Source: Pseudonocardia sp.
GTDB taxonomy: Bacteria; Actinomycetota; Actinomycetes; Mycobacteriales; Pseudonocardiaceae
NCBI RefSeq assembly: GCF_025465255.1
Contig: NZ_JAODNI010000217.1
Location: forward strand, 1-40,636
Length of the DNA: 40,636 nucleotides
Direction of reading: 5' to 3'
A program made the position numbers and the translations under genes. The notes under the pieces were generated by a model that saw nothing but the letters and a program-made list of their open reading frames with translations, searched no databases and had not been told where the DNA came from. How positions within the stretch are numbered: the stretch's first letter is position 1; every line of letters begins with the position of its first letter. Below are positions 24,528 through 32,661 of the stretch, in pieces.

Positions 24528-25360
24528 AGCTGCTGCACTCCGGCAAGGTCCGGGACATCTACTCCGATCGCGGGGACATCCTGCTGGTCGCATCGGACCG
24601 GCTCTCGGTCTACGACGTCGTCCTCCCCACGCCGGTCCCGGACAAGGGCAGGATCCTCACCGCGCTGTCGCTGTGGTGGTTCGAGCGGGTCGCGGACCTG
24701 GTGCCGCACCACGTGCTCTCGGCCACGGACGTGCCGGAGGAGTTCGCCGGCCGGGCGATCCGGTGCCGGACGCTGGAGATGCTGCCCGTCGAGTGCGTGG
24801 CCCGCGGGTACCTGACCGGGTCCGGGCTCAAGGACTACCAGCGGACCGGCGCGGTCTCCGGGGTCGCGTTGCCGCCGGGGCTCGTCGAGGGCTCGCGACT
24901 CCCGGAACCGATCTTCACCCCGAGCTCCAAGGCGCCGCTCGGTGAGCACGACGAGGCCATCACCTTCGACGACGTCGTGGCGCTCGTCGGGGCGGAGACC
25001 GCCGCCCGCCTGCGCGACCTCACCCTGGAGGTCTACCGGCTGGGCGCGGAGACCGCGGAGAAGAACGGGATCCTCGTCGCGGACACCAAGCTCGAGTTCG
25101 GGACCGACCCGTCGACCGGCGAGATCGTGCTCGGCGACGAGGTGCTGACCCCGGACTCCTCGCGGTTCTGGCCCGCGGACCAGTGGGAGCCGGGGCGGCA
25201 GCAGTACTCGTTCGACAAGCAGTACGCGCGCGAGTGGTCGCTCTCCACCGGCTGGGACAAGACCGAGCCCGGGCCGGAGGTGCCGGCCGACGTCGTCGAC
25301 GCCGTCCGGGCCCGCTACGTCGAGGTCTACGAGCGCATCACCGGACAGGCCTGGAGCTGA
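24524..25360 (+). CDS. purC: Phosphoribosylaminoimidazole-succinocarboxamide synthase
   Basis: A 278-residue SAICAR synthetase that joins CAIR and aspartate using ATP. It starts with LLHSGKVRDIY, has the ASDRLSVYDVVLPTPVPDKG segment of the family split at residue 30, the MLPVECVARGYLTGS stretch, and the substrate motif VADTKLEFG. The GTG overlaps the purB stop (GTGA), so the two are translated together; PurB acts on the PurC product in the next step. A hairpin follows 8 bp after the stop, ending the unit. Confidence 0.97.
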   Translation: MKLLHSGKVRDIYSDRGDILLVASDRLSVYDVVLPTPVPDKGRILTALSLWWFERVADLVPHHVLSATDVPEEFAGRAIRCRTLEMLPVECVARGYLTGSGLKDYQRTGAVSGVALPPGLVEGSRLPEPIFTPSSKAPLGEHDEAITFDDVVALVGAETAARLRDLTLEVYRLGAETAEKNGILVADTKLEFGTDPSTGEIVLGDEVLTPDSSRFWPADQWEPGRQQYSFDKQYAREWSLSTGWDKTEPGPEVPADVVDAVRARYVEVYERITGQAWS

Positions 25361-25367
25361 CTCTCCC

Positions 25368-25397
25368 CATGAACGCCGCGCTCACGCGGTGTTCATG
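25368..25397 (+). terminator. Hairpin terminator after purC
   Basis: A 13-bp inverted repeat with one mismatch (25368-25380 with 25385-25397) and a 4-nt loop, starting 8 bp after the purC stop. It lies immediately before the next gene. Confidence 0.7.
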
Positions 25398-25418
25398 TCG
25401 GTGGTGCGCAATGAGCAC

Positions 25419-26183
25419 ATGACCGCTGAACTGGTCGTGTCGCTGTCCGGGCTCACCGACGCCCCGGCGGGCGCGGTCGAGCGCGCCCGCGTGCTCGTCG
25501 CCGAGCTGGAGCGCCGCGGCGTGCCCGTCACCCATCTCGTCCGGCCCCGTGCGGAGAGCGGCTCGCTGAGCGGCGACGACGCCCTCGTCCGCTGGATCGG
25601 CGAGCGCCGGGCCGCCGGGGACGCGCTGGCCCTGCACGGCTACGACCACGACCCGGACCCGACCCGGCAGGGCGCCCGGATCGGGCGCCGCGCGGAGTTC
25701 GCCACGCTCCCCCGGCACGAGGCGGGCCTGCGGCTCGTCGCCGCGCGCCGGGCCCTGACCATGGCCGGGCTGGGCACGGACGTCTTCGTCCCGCCCCGCT
25801 GGCTGGCCTCTCCGGGCACCCTGGAGGCGGTGCGCGAGCAGGGCTTCGCGGTCTGCGCCGACGAGAACGGCGTGCATGTCTTCGGCGAGCCCGCGGGGAG
25901 GCTTATCCGCTCCCGGGCGCTCGGTTTCCGGCTCACCGGGGAGCGCCGCCCGGCCGCGGACGACCGGCGCCGCGCCGAGACGTGGCGGCGCCGCCTGCTG
26001 CAGGCCGAGGCCCGGCGCACCGCGCGCCGTGGCGGGGTCGTCCGGATCGGCATGCGGGCCAAGGACCTGCGCAAGCCGGGCCGGGTGCGGGCGCTGCTGG
26101 ACTCGGTCGACGACGTCCTGGCCGCGGGCGCGGTCCCGACGACGTACGAGGGCCTGGCCGTCGCCGCACGCCGGGCGGCGTGA
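25419..26183 (+). CDS. DUF2334-type polysaccharide deacetylase-like protein
   Basis: A 254-residue protein of the DUF2334 part of the polysaccharide deacetylase superfamily, built on a (beta/alpha)-barrel-like fold. A metal-binding candidate is the ALHGYDHD motif near residue 77, and VFVPPRWLASPGT is the typical second motif. Genuine deacetylase activity is unproven. No signal peptide is seen. ATG 25419 gives the natural ELVVSLSGLTDA start; the frame also opens ten codons earlier. It begins 21 bp after the terminator of purC and is convergent with the metallo-beta-lactamase-fold gene. Confidence 0.8.
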   Translation: MTAELVVSLSGLTDAPAGAVERARVLVAELERRGVPVTHLVRPRAESGSLSGDDALVRWIGERRAAGDALALHGYDHDPDPTRQGARIGRRAEFATLPRHEAGLRLVAARRALTMAGLGTDVFVPPRWLASPGTLEAVREQGFAVCADENGVHVFGEPAGRLIRSRALGFRLTGERRPAADDRRRAETWRRRLLQAEARRTARRGGVVRIGMRAKDLRKPGRVRALLDSVDDVLAAGAVPTTYEGLAVAARRAA

Positions 26184-26267
26184 ACGGATCCGACGCGAGA
26201 GCGCGACTCGCGCGACCGGAAGTGCCGACTCGCGGGGTGGTCAGGTGGACGACCCGACCCCGGAGGC

Positions 26268-26921
26268 TCAGACGGTGCTCGCGGTCTCCCGCTCCAGCAC
26301 CTGCACCGTCGTGCCCTTCGGCGCGAGGTTCGTGAACAGGCCGTAGTGCATCCCCGGGTGGGCCAGCACCGCCTCGTGGATCGGCACGGCGGTCCGGGGC
26401 GTCATCGCCCGCAGGTAGTCGACGGCGTCGGCCACCTTGAGCCACGGCGCGGCGGTGGGCAGCAGCAGCGTCTCGACGGGGTCGAGGCCCTCCGGGAGCG
26501 GGACGTACGCGTCGCCGGGGTGCAGCAGCGTGCCCGGGGCGTCGATGTCCCCGATCAGGTAGCCGTTGTTGGCGATCATCGGGATGTCCGGGTGGATCAC
26601 CGCGTGGTCCCCGTCGCCGATCACGTCGACGCGGGCGCCGGCGATCTCCAGCGAGTCCCCGGGTGCGACGACCTCGTGGTCCACGGCCTCCAGCTGACCG
26701 GCGGTGCCGGGGTCCACGATCACCCGGGCGTCCGGGTTGGCCCGCAGCAGGTCCGGGAGCCGGTCCGGTTCGAGGTGGTCGAAGTGCTGGTGGGTGATCA
26801 GGACGGCGTCCAGGCCGGTCAGTGACTCGAAGCCGGTGGAGAACGCGCCCGGGTCGATCAGCAGGCGCGCGGTCCCGGTGTCGATCAGGACGCAGGCGTG
26901 GCCGAAGTGGGTGAGCTGCAC
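26268..26921 (-). CDS. Metallo-beta-lactamase-fold hydrolase (UlaG-like)
   Basis: A 217-residue MBL-fold protein beginning QLTHFGHACVLIDT. It shows the metal motif ITHQHFDH, a later Asp/His pair in LHPGDAYV, and the C-terminal VPIHE, in the manner of UlaG-like lactonases and related phosphodiesterases. The substrate is unknown. GTG 26921 fits the family start; a GTG five codons upstream (26936) is in frame. It lies 21 bp after the stop of the epimerase-like gene on the same strand, so both may be one operon. Confidence 0.87.
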   Translation of the reverse strand: MQLTHFGHACVLIDTGTARLLIDPGAFSTGFESLTGLDAVLITHQHFDHLEPDRLPDLLRANPDARVIVDPGTAGQLEAVDHEVVAPGDSLEIAGARVDVIGDGDHAVIHPDIPMIANNGYLIGDIDAPGTLLHPGDAYVPLPEGLDPVETLLLPTAAPWLKVADAVDYLRAMTPRTAVPIHEAVLAHPGMHYGLFTNLAPKGTTVQVLERETASTV

Positions 26922-26942
26922 CCGTCCACTCTGCACCCGTTC

Positions 26943-27941
26943 TCAGGCGCTCGCGAGCAGGCTCGCCTCCTCCTCGGGGGTGAGTCCGGCGCGGCGGTCC
27001 CGGTCGAGCCCGAGCGTCTTCTCCCACTCCAGCGCGGCGCGTGCGGTGTCGGCCACGGACCGCGCGGTGAACCCCGCCGCCAGGGTCGCCGTGACATCCC
27101 GGTCCGCGATCCCCCAGTGCGACTCCGGGAGCCACAGCGGCAGCGAGCGCGGGCCGGCCCAGACGCCCACGCCGGCCTCCGCGAGCGTCTCCGCCGGCAG
27201 CCCGACGACCTCGAGATCCGGGGCCCCGACCGCACCGGCGACCTCGTCGAGCACCTTCGCGAGGGTGGTGGCCGGGGCCGTCCCGTCGAAGGTCCCGCCG
27301 GTCCCGGCCTCGGCGCAGCGCATGATCCACTCCGCCAGGTCCCGGACGTCGACGATCTGCGCGGGATGCCCCGGCACGTCCGGCACCACGACCCGCCCAC
27401 CCCGGGCGAACCGGTCGGCCCAGTACCCGAAGCGGTCCATGACGTCCCCGGGCCCGCACATCAGGCCGCCGCGCACCACCAGCGCCCGGTCGCCCGTCGT
27501 CGCGCGGACCGCGTCCTCGGACGCGAGCTTGATCGCGCCGTAGGCGTTCGGGTCCGTGTCGGGCGAGTCCACCGCCGGCGACTCGAGGAGAGGCTCCAGC
27601 AGTGGCGCGGACGCGGTCCCGCCGCGCGTCGTCGTGTCCGAGTAGGCGTTGATCGACGAGACGAAGGTCCAGTGCCCGCTCGTCGGGGCCAGGACGTCGA
27701 GCGCGTCCCGGACCCAGCCCAGCGACATCGTGGCCACGTCCACGACGGCGTCGAACCGCTCGCCGCGCAGCGGTTCCAGCGAGCCCGGGACGTTCCGGTC
27801 GATCGTGACGAGGGCCGCGCCGTCGGGCGGGGCACCGGAGGCACCCCGAGCCGCGCACACGACGTCGTGGCCTCGGCGCCGCGCCGCGGCGGCGATCGCC
27901 CGCGAGCAGAAGACCGTCCCGCCGAGCACCAGTACCCGCAT
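26943..27941 (-). CDS. NAD-dependent epimerase/dehydratase-like protein
   Basis: A 332-residue extended short-chain dehydrogenase-fold protein. The nucleotide site is LVLGGTVFCSRAIA (about 4-17). A VSSINAYSDT segment and an NAYGAIKLASE segment give a YxxxK-like AYGAIK motif for catalysis. It probably acts on a nucleotide sugar or similar compound, but no substrate can be assigned. The ATG at 27941 is the only good start. It is divergent from purS (61 bp) and precedes the MBL-fold gene. Confidence 0.87.
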   Translation of the reverse strand: MRVLVLGGTVFCSRAIAAAARRRGHDVVCAARGASGAPPDGAALVTIDRNVPGSLEPLRGERFDAVVDVATMSLGWVRDALDVLAPTSGHWTFVSSINAYSDTTTRGGTASAPLLEPLLESPAVDSPDTDPNAYGAIKLASEDAVRATTGDRALVVRGGLMCGPGDVMDRFGYWADRFARGGRVVVPDVPGHPAQIVDVRDLAEWIMRCAEAGTGGTFDGTAPATTLAKVLDEVAGAVGAPDLEVVGLPAETLAEAGVGVWAGPRSLPLWLPESHWGIADRDVTATLAAGFTARSVADTARAALEWEKTLGLDRDRRAGLTPEEEASLLASA

Positions 27942-27989
27942 GTCACCAGGCTCACCCGGCCACCCGCCGGGAGCAATGCGTGTTCACCG

Positions 27990-27995
27990 TAGGCT
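27990..27995 (+). promoter_or_regulatory. Leaderless-type -10 box of purS
   Basis: TAGGCT is followed by exactly 7 bp and then the purS GTG. The same hexamer with the same spacing stands before purL. Confidence 0.55.
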
Positions 27996-28002
27996 CGACA
28001 CC

Positions 28003-28236
28003 GTGGCGAGAGTCGTGGTGGACGTGATGCCGAAGCCGGAGATCCTGGACGTCCAGGGCCAGGCGGTCTCCCGGGCGCTGACCCGCATCGGGGTCGCCGG
28101 GGTGGCCGACGTGCGGCAGGGCAAGCACTTCGAGCTCGAGGTCGACGACTCGGTCGACGACGAGACCCTGCACCGCATCGCCGGCGACCTGCTGGCGAAC
28201 CCGGTGATCGAGGACTGGAAGGTGACGCGGGTATGA
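28003..28236 (+). CDS. purS: Phosphoribosylformylglycinamidine synthase subunit PurS
   Basis: A 77-residue PurS, the small bridging subunit that forms the FGAM synthase complex with PurQ and small PurL. It contains the family pattern VVDVMPKPEILDVQGQA and GVADVRQGKHFELEV, with normal length. GTG 28003 follows TAGGCT by 7 bp, without a ribosome binding site, suggesting a leaderless transcript. Its stop overlaps purQ as ATGA. Confidence 0.96.
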   Translation: MARVVVDVMPKPEILDVQGQAVSRALTRIGVAGVADVRQGKHFELEVDDSVDDETLHRIAGDLLANPVIEDWKVTRV

Positions 28237-28919
28237 GCGCCGTGCGGATCGGGGTCATCACCTTCCCCGGCACCCTGGACGACGTCGACGCCGCCCGCGC
28301 GGTCCGCCGCGCCGGCGCCGAGCCCGTCGCCCTCTGGCACTCCGACCGGGACCTGCAGGGCGTGGACGCGGTCGTCGTCCCGGGCGGGTTCTCCTACGGG
28401 GACTACCTGCGCGCCGGGGCGATCGCGAGCCTCGCGCCGATCATGTCCGAGGTCGTGTCCGGCGCCGCCGGGGGCCTGCCCGTGCTCGGCATCTGCAACG
28501 GCTTCCAGATCCTCTGCGAGGCCGGCCTGCTGCCCGGCGCCCTCGCCCGCAACGCGGGGCTGCACTTCGTGTGCCGGGACCAGCGGCTGCGCGTCGAGAA
28601 CGCCGGCACCGCCTGGACCTCCGCGTTCACCGAGGGCGAGGAGATCGTCGTCCCGGTCAAGAACGCCGAGGGCCGCTACGTCGCGGACGGGGAGACGCTC
28701 ACCCGGCTCGAGGACGAGGGCCGGGTCGCGTTCCGGTACGTCGGCGGGAACCCGAACGGCGCCATGGCGGACATCGCCGGCATCACGTCGGAGAACGGCC
28801 GGGTCGTCGGGCTCATGCCCCACCCGGAGCACGCCATCGACACCCTCACAGGGCCGTCGGAGCAGGGGCTGGGTCTGTTCACCTCCCTGCTCAGGACACT
28901 GACGGGTGCCGCGGTCTAA
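28233..28919 (+). CDS. purQ: Phosphoribosylformylglycinamidine synthase subunit PurQ (glutaminase)
   Basis: A 228-residue class I glutamine amidotransferase that provides ammonia for FGAM formation by PurL. It shows the VPGGFSYGDYLRAGAI oxyanion part, the nucleophile Cys in LGICNGFQ (about 90), and the His-Glu pair in MPHPEHA (about 203-206). The ATG at 28233 overlaps the purS stop. In the pathway its direct partner is purL, which here lies 3.7 kb away beyond a signalling operon. Confidence 0.96.
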   Translation: MSAVRIGVITFPGTLDDVDAARAVRRAGAEPVALWHSDRDLQGVDAVVVPGGFSYGDYLRAGAIASLAPIMSEVVSGAAGGLPVLGICNGFQILCEAGLLPGALARNAGLHFVCRDQRLRVENAGTAWTSAFTEGEEIVVPVKNAEGRYVADGETLTRLEDEGRVAFRYVGGNPNGAMADIAGITSENGRVVGLMPHPEHAIDTLTGPSEQGLGLFTSLLRTLTGAAV

Positions 28920-28997
28920 TCTGCGCATCCGTCCCTCCGGGGCGCCGATGACGCGGCCCGCCGCGGCGGCCCGATCGCTCCCCACGAGAGGTTGTCC

Positions 28998-30194
28998 GTG
29001 TCCCGACCCCTCCCCGGCGAACCCGGCCACCGGGTCCTGCTCGTCGAGGACGATCCGGGGGACGTGTTCCTGGTCCAGGAGCTGCTCGCCGAGGTCGACC
29101 CGAGCGTGCGGGTGTCGGTCGCGGACTCCGTCCGTGCGGTCGTCGAGGGCAACCTGCTCGCCGAGACGGACTGCGTGCTGCTGGACCTCAACCTGCCCGG
29201 CACCAGCGGCCTCGACGGGCTGCGGCAGATCCTGCGGACGGAGCCCGGCATGGCGGTCTGCGTCCTCACCGGCCTGGACGACGAGCACCTCGGCATCGAG
29301 TCCGTCGGGGTCGGCGCGCAGGACTACCTGGTCAAGAACAAGGCCGACGGCGCGGTGCTGATCCGCGCGATCCGCTACGCCGTCGAGCGCCGCCGGGCCG
29401 AGGCCGGCCTGGTGCGCCTGCGCGAGGAGCAGCTCGCGGCCGCGGAGTCGGTCCGCCTCGAACGCGGCCTGCTGCCGTCGCCGCTGCTCGACGGCAGCAG
29501 CGTGCGCGCCCGGGCCTTCTACCGCTCCGGTCGCACCCGCTCCGTGCTCGGCGGGGACTTCTACGACGCGGTGCGCGGTCCGTCGGGCACCGTCCACGCG
29601 ATCGTCGGGGACGTCTCGGGCCACGGTCCGGACGAGGCCGCCCTCGGCGCCCTGCTGCGTGTCTCCTGGCGCGCGCTGGTGCTGGCCGGGGTGGCCGAGC
29701 CGCAGCTGCTGCCCAAGCTGCAGGAGGTGTTCGTCAGCGAGCGACACGACCGCACCCTGTTCACCACGGTCACCACGCTGGCGGTCGAGCAGACCGAGGG
29801 CGGGCGCGCGCAGGCGCTGATCCGGGTGGCCGGACATCCGCCGCCCATCGCGCTGCGGCCGGGAGCGCTGCCGGTGCAGGTGCCGGTCGGGGTGCCGCTC
29901 GGGGTCGTGGCGGACAGCGCGTGGGAGCCGAAGACCGTCGAGCTCGCCGAGGGCTGGGCGCTGCTCGTCTACACCGACGGGCTGATCGAGGGTCGCGGCA
30001 CCGAGCCGGGCCAGCTGCTGTGGCAGGAGGGCCTGGTCGAGCTGCTGGGACAGGAACGGGACGTGCCGCTCGGGGACCTGCCGAGCCGGCTCGTCGAGCG
30101 CGCCCAGACGATCAACGGCGGCCCGCTGTCCGACGACGTCGCGATCCTGCTGCTCTCGGACGCGCGCACGCCGCGTGGCGTGGGGGTCGGGTGA
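28998..30194 (+). CDS. Response regulator with PP2C-type (RsbU/SpoIIE-like) phosphatase output
   Basis: A 398-residue two-domain regulator. The N-terminal receiver (about 12-130) has the acidic pair LLVEDDPGD, the phosphorylation Asp in VLLDLNLPG (about 63) and the Lys in YLVKNKADG. A coiled linker (about 135-160) leads to a PP2C domain (about 170-390) with the metal aspartates in GGDFYD, GDVSGHG and DDVAI. Such proteins dephosphorylate anti-anti-sigma proteins. No STAS or RsbW-like gene is found nearby, so its target lies elsewhere. GTG 28998 has a GAGAGG ribosome binding site. The stop overlaps the kinase start as GTGA, so it belongs to a three-gene operon. Confidence 0.92.
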   Translation: MSRPLPGEPGHRVLLVEDDPGDVFLVQELLAEVDPSVRVSVADSVRAVVEGNLLAETDCVLLDLNLPGTSGLDGLRQILRTEPGMAVCVLTGLDDEHLGIESVGVGAQDYLVKNKADGAVLIRAIRYAVERRRAEAGLVRLREEQLAAAESVRLERGLLPSPLLDGSSVRARAFYRSGRTRSVLGGDFYDAVRGPSGTVHAIVGDVSGHGPDEAALGALLRVSWRALVLAGVAEPQLLPKLQEVFVSERHDRTLFTTVTTLAVEQTEGGRAQALIRVAGHPPPIALRPGALPVQVPVGVPLGVVADSAWEPKTVELAEGWALLVYTDGLIEGRGTEPGQLLWQEGLVELLGQERDVPLGDLPSRLVERAQTINGGPLSDDVAILLLSDARTPRGVGVG

Positions 30195-31864
30195 GCGTGC
30201 CCGTGCCGGAACGCACCCGTCGGCCGCTGCGGCGCCAGCACCGCGTCGAGGAGGACGCCGCGGCGGCGAAGCACTGGCCGATCCGTCGCTGGTTCGCCCT
30301 CGGTGCGAGCGCCGTCGTGGTGATCATGGTGCTCGCCGTCGTGTTCGGGACGATCGCCGTGCTGCGCATCAACGACGCCCGGGACCGGCTCTACGACCAG
30401 GTCTCCCCGGCGCTCACCGCCGGCAAGGACGTCAACTCGGCGCTGCTGGACCAGGAGACCGGTGTCCGGGGCTTCGCGATCGTGCCCACCCCGGACTTCC
30501 TGGCGCCCTACGCGAACGGGGTGGAGGCGCAGAACCGGGCGTTCGCGCAGCTCTACGCCCTGCTGGGACCGCAGGCCTCGCCGGCGTTCGGCCCGGCCGA
30601 CGGGGCCGTCCGCGCGGACGTGGACGAGCTCAGCCGGGCCACCCAGGCGTGGCGGGAGCAGTACGCCGAGCCCTCGATCGCCGCCGTCCGGGCCGGTGCC
30701 GCCCCCGTCGATCCGCAGCGCGGCCGGGAGCTGTTCGAGGACGTCCGCACCGCGAGCAGCGGTCTCGTCACCGATCTCGCACAGGTGCGGGCCGAGGCCC
30801 GTGGCCAGCTCGACCGCGCCATCCGGTTCCTCTCGGTCGTCGGCGTCGTGATCGCGGTGATCGCGGTGGGGTTCCTGGTCGGCGCGTCCCTCGCCGTACG
30901 GGGGGCCGTCCTGCGGCCCATCTCGCGGCTCGCCGCGCAGACCCGCGCGGTGGTGGCCGGGAACGTCGGCGCGCAGGTGGTGCAGGCCGTCGGGCCGCGG
31001 GAGATCGTCGAGCTCGGGCAGGACGTCGAGGCGATGCGCGCGCACATCCAGCGGGAGGTCGACGAGCTGCAGGACGCCAACCGCCGGCTCGACGAGCAGA
31101 CCACCGAGCTCGAGCGCTCCAACCGCGACCTCGAGCAGTTCGCCTACGTCGCCAGCCACGACCTGCAGGAGCCCCTGCGCAAGGTCTCGAGCTTCTGCCA
31201 GCTGCTGCAGCGCCGCTACGGTGGCCAGCTCGACGAGCGCGCGGACCAGTACATCGGCTTCGCCGTCGACGGCGCGCAGCGGATGCAGAACCTGATCAAC
31301 GACCTGCTGACGTTCTCCCGCGTCGGGCGCACGACCGCGGGTTTCGCCGCGGTGCCGCTCACCGAGGCGGTGCAGGCCGCCGCGGGGCAGCTCGAGGCGG
31401 CGCGCGAGGACGTCGGCGGCGAGGTGGTCGTCCCGGACGACCTGCCGACCGTGCACGGCGACCCGGGGCTGCTGCAGCAGCTGCTCTTCAACCTGATCGG
31501 CAACGCGTTGAAGTTCCGCCGCGAGGGCGTCCCGCCCGTCGTCCGGGTCGAGGGGGCCCTCAACGACGCCGGGGACTGGGAGATCGCCGTGCGGGACAAC
31601 GGGATCGGCATCGAGCCCGAGTTCGCGGACAAGATCTTCGTGATCTTCCAGCGGCTGCACGGCCGGGACGTGTACGCCGGTACCGGCATCGGCCTGGCGC
31701 TCGCGAAGAAGATCGCCGAGTTCCACGGCGGCCGGATCTGGGTGGACACCGACCCCCGGCCCGAGCCGGGCACGGTCGTGCGGTTCACACTTCCGGTGGC
31801 GGCCCAGACACCTGCGGGGCGGGCAGCTCCCGCACCCTCGGCAGAGAAGGAACCGGCTCAGTGA
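30191..31864 (+). CDS. Membrane sensor histidine kinase with CHASE3-like sensing domain
   Basis: A 557-residue kinase. Two membrane helices (about 35-57 and 213-236) enclose a CHASE3-type extracellular region that includes DQETGVRGFAIV. A HAMP region (about 237-290) and a coiled coil follow. The phospho-acceptor His is in ASHDLQEPLRKV (about 322). The ATPase domain has NLIGNALKF (N box), DNGIGIEPEF (G1) and GTGIGLALAKKI (G2). Its sequence is of the bacteriophytochrome-like kinase type although no chromophore domain is present. GTG starts overlap on both sides (GTGA), linking it to the PP2C regulator before and the receiver after it. Confidence 0.92.
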   Translation: MSVPVPERTRRPLRRQHRVEEDAAAAKHWPIRRWFALGASAVVVIMVLAVVFGTIAVLRINDARDRLYDQVSPALTAGKDVNSALLDQETGVRGFAIVPTPDFLAPYANGVEAQNRAFAQLYALLGPQASPAFGPADGAVRADVDELSRATQAWREQYAEPSIAAVRAGAAPVDPQRGRELFEDVRTASSGLVTDLAQVRAEARGQLDRAIRFLSVVGVVIAVIAVGFLVGASLAVRGAVLRPISRLAAQTRAVVAGNVGAQVVQAVGPREIVELGQDVEAMRAHIQREVDELQDANRRLDEQTTELERSNRDLEQFAYVASHDLQEPLRKVSSFCQLLQRRYGGQLDERADQYIGFAVDGAQRMQNLINDLLTFSRVGRTTAGFAAVPLTEAVQAAAGQLEAAREDVGGEVVVPDDLPTVHGDPGLLQQLLFNLIGNALKFRREGVPPVVRVEGALNDAGDWEIAVRDNGIGIEPEFADKIFVIFQRLHGRDVYAGTGIGLALAKKIAEFHGGRIWVDTDPRPEPGTVVRFTLPVAAQTPAGRAAPAPSAEKEPAQ

Positions 31865-32298
31865 CCGACGACCCCCGGATCATCAACGTGCTGCTCGTCG
31901 AGGACGACCCCGGCGACGTGCTCATGACGCGCGAGGCGTTCGAGGAGTACCTGCACAACCGGCTCGACGTCGTCACCGACGGCTCCGAGGCGCTGGCCTA
32001 CCTGCGCAACGAGGGCCAGTACGCCGACGCCCCGCGCCCGGACCTGATCCTGCTGGACCTCAACCTGCCCCGCCGGGACGGCCGCGAGGTCCTCGCCGAG
32101 GTCAAGGGCGACCCCAGCCTGCAGCACATCCCGGTGATCGTGCTCACCACCTCGCAGGCCGAGGAGGACGTGCTCAAGAGCTATCAGCTGCACGCGAACG
32201 CCTACGTCACCAAGCCGGTGGACTTCGAAGGCTTCATCGAGGCGATCAAGCACATCGACCACTTCTTCGTGAGCGTCGTCAAGCTGCCGAACTCCTGA
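31861..32298 (+). CDS. Single-domain response regulator (Rcp1-like)
   Basis: A 145-residue stand-alone receiver of the Rcp1 type. It has LLVEDDPGDVLM, the phosphorylation Asp in LILLDLNLPRRDG (about 66), Thr in VLTTSQ, and Lys in AYVTKPVDF. It has no output domain, so it probably passes phosphate on or acts by protein contact, taking it from the histidine kinase to which it is coupled (GTGA). The presence of two receivers for one kinase suggests a phosphorelay or a branched output. Confidence 0.93.
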   Translation: MTDDPRIINVLLVEDDPGDVLMTREAFEEYLHNRLDVVTDGSEALAYLRNEGQYADAPRPDLILLDLNLPRRDGREVLAEVKGDPSLQHIPVIVLTTSQAEEDVLKSYQLHANAYVTKPVDFEGFIEAIKHIDHFFVSVVKLPNS

Positions 32299-32527
32299 TC
32301 CTCCTCCTCGGCGCCGCGTGGCGGGATCCGCATCACCCGCAGTCCCGGGGTGACGGTCGCGACATCCCGGTACGGGCCGGGGGCGGTCGTCGTCGCTGCA
32401 GGGGAGACCGTGGGCGTCGGGGAGGCGGTCGGCGACGGCGTGCCGCGCGACGTCTTCCGCTGGCGTGCCGCGTGCCGGTCGCCCTCGCGACCAGCACGAA
32501 CACGCCGGCCGCGATCCCGGTCCGCAC
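32299..32527 (-). pseudogene. Possible frameshifted small secreted or membrane protein
   Basis: On the minus strand a GTG at 32527 begins VRTGIAAGVFVLVARATGT, which resembles a signal or anchor helix, with good third-position G/C. Near 32455-32465 that frame loses coding character, while the next frame starts a Thr/Pro/Ser-rich run (TPSPTASPTPTVSP) followed by YRDVATVTPGLRVMRIPP with very high third-position G/C. This is the pattern of a small exported protein with a one-base frameshift. The second frame has no stop before it runs under the receiver gene, so the original 3' end is also lost or moved. Otherwise this 363-bp interval holds only the purL promoter. Confidence 0.4.
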
Positions 32528-32648
32528 GGTGCCGTCCCGCCGGCCTGCCGACAGGCGCGGACGCCCACCGGCCCGGTATCACCCGATGGAGCCGGCGACC
32601 TCGATTCCGAGGACGCAGGTGGCGGCCGGAGCACTCCCGCGCGACCTT

Positions 32649-32654
32649 TAGGCT
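32649..32654 (+). promoter_or_regulatory. Leaderless-type -10 box of purL
   Basis: TAGGCT, 7-bp spacer, then the purL GTG: the same arrangement as at purS. No ribosome binding site. Confidence 0.55.
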
Positions 32655-32661
32655 GGTTGTC

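Noticed and set aside
26184..26267. CGCGAG/CTCGCG inverted repeat between the convergent DUF2334 and MBL-fold genes
   Set aside because: The stem is only 6 bp, of simple CG sequence, and expected by chance in this DNA.
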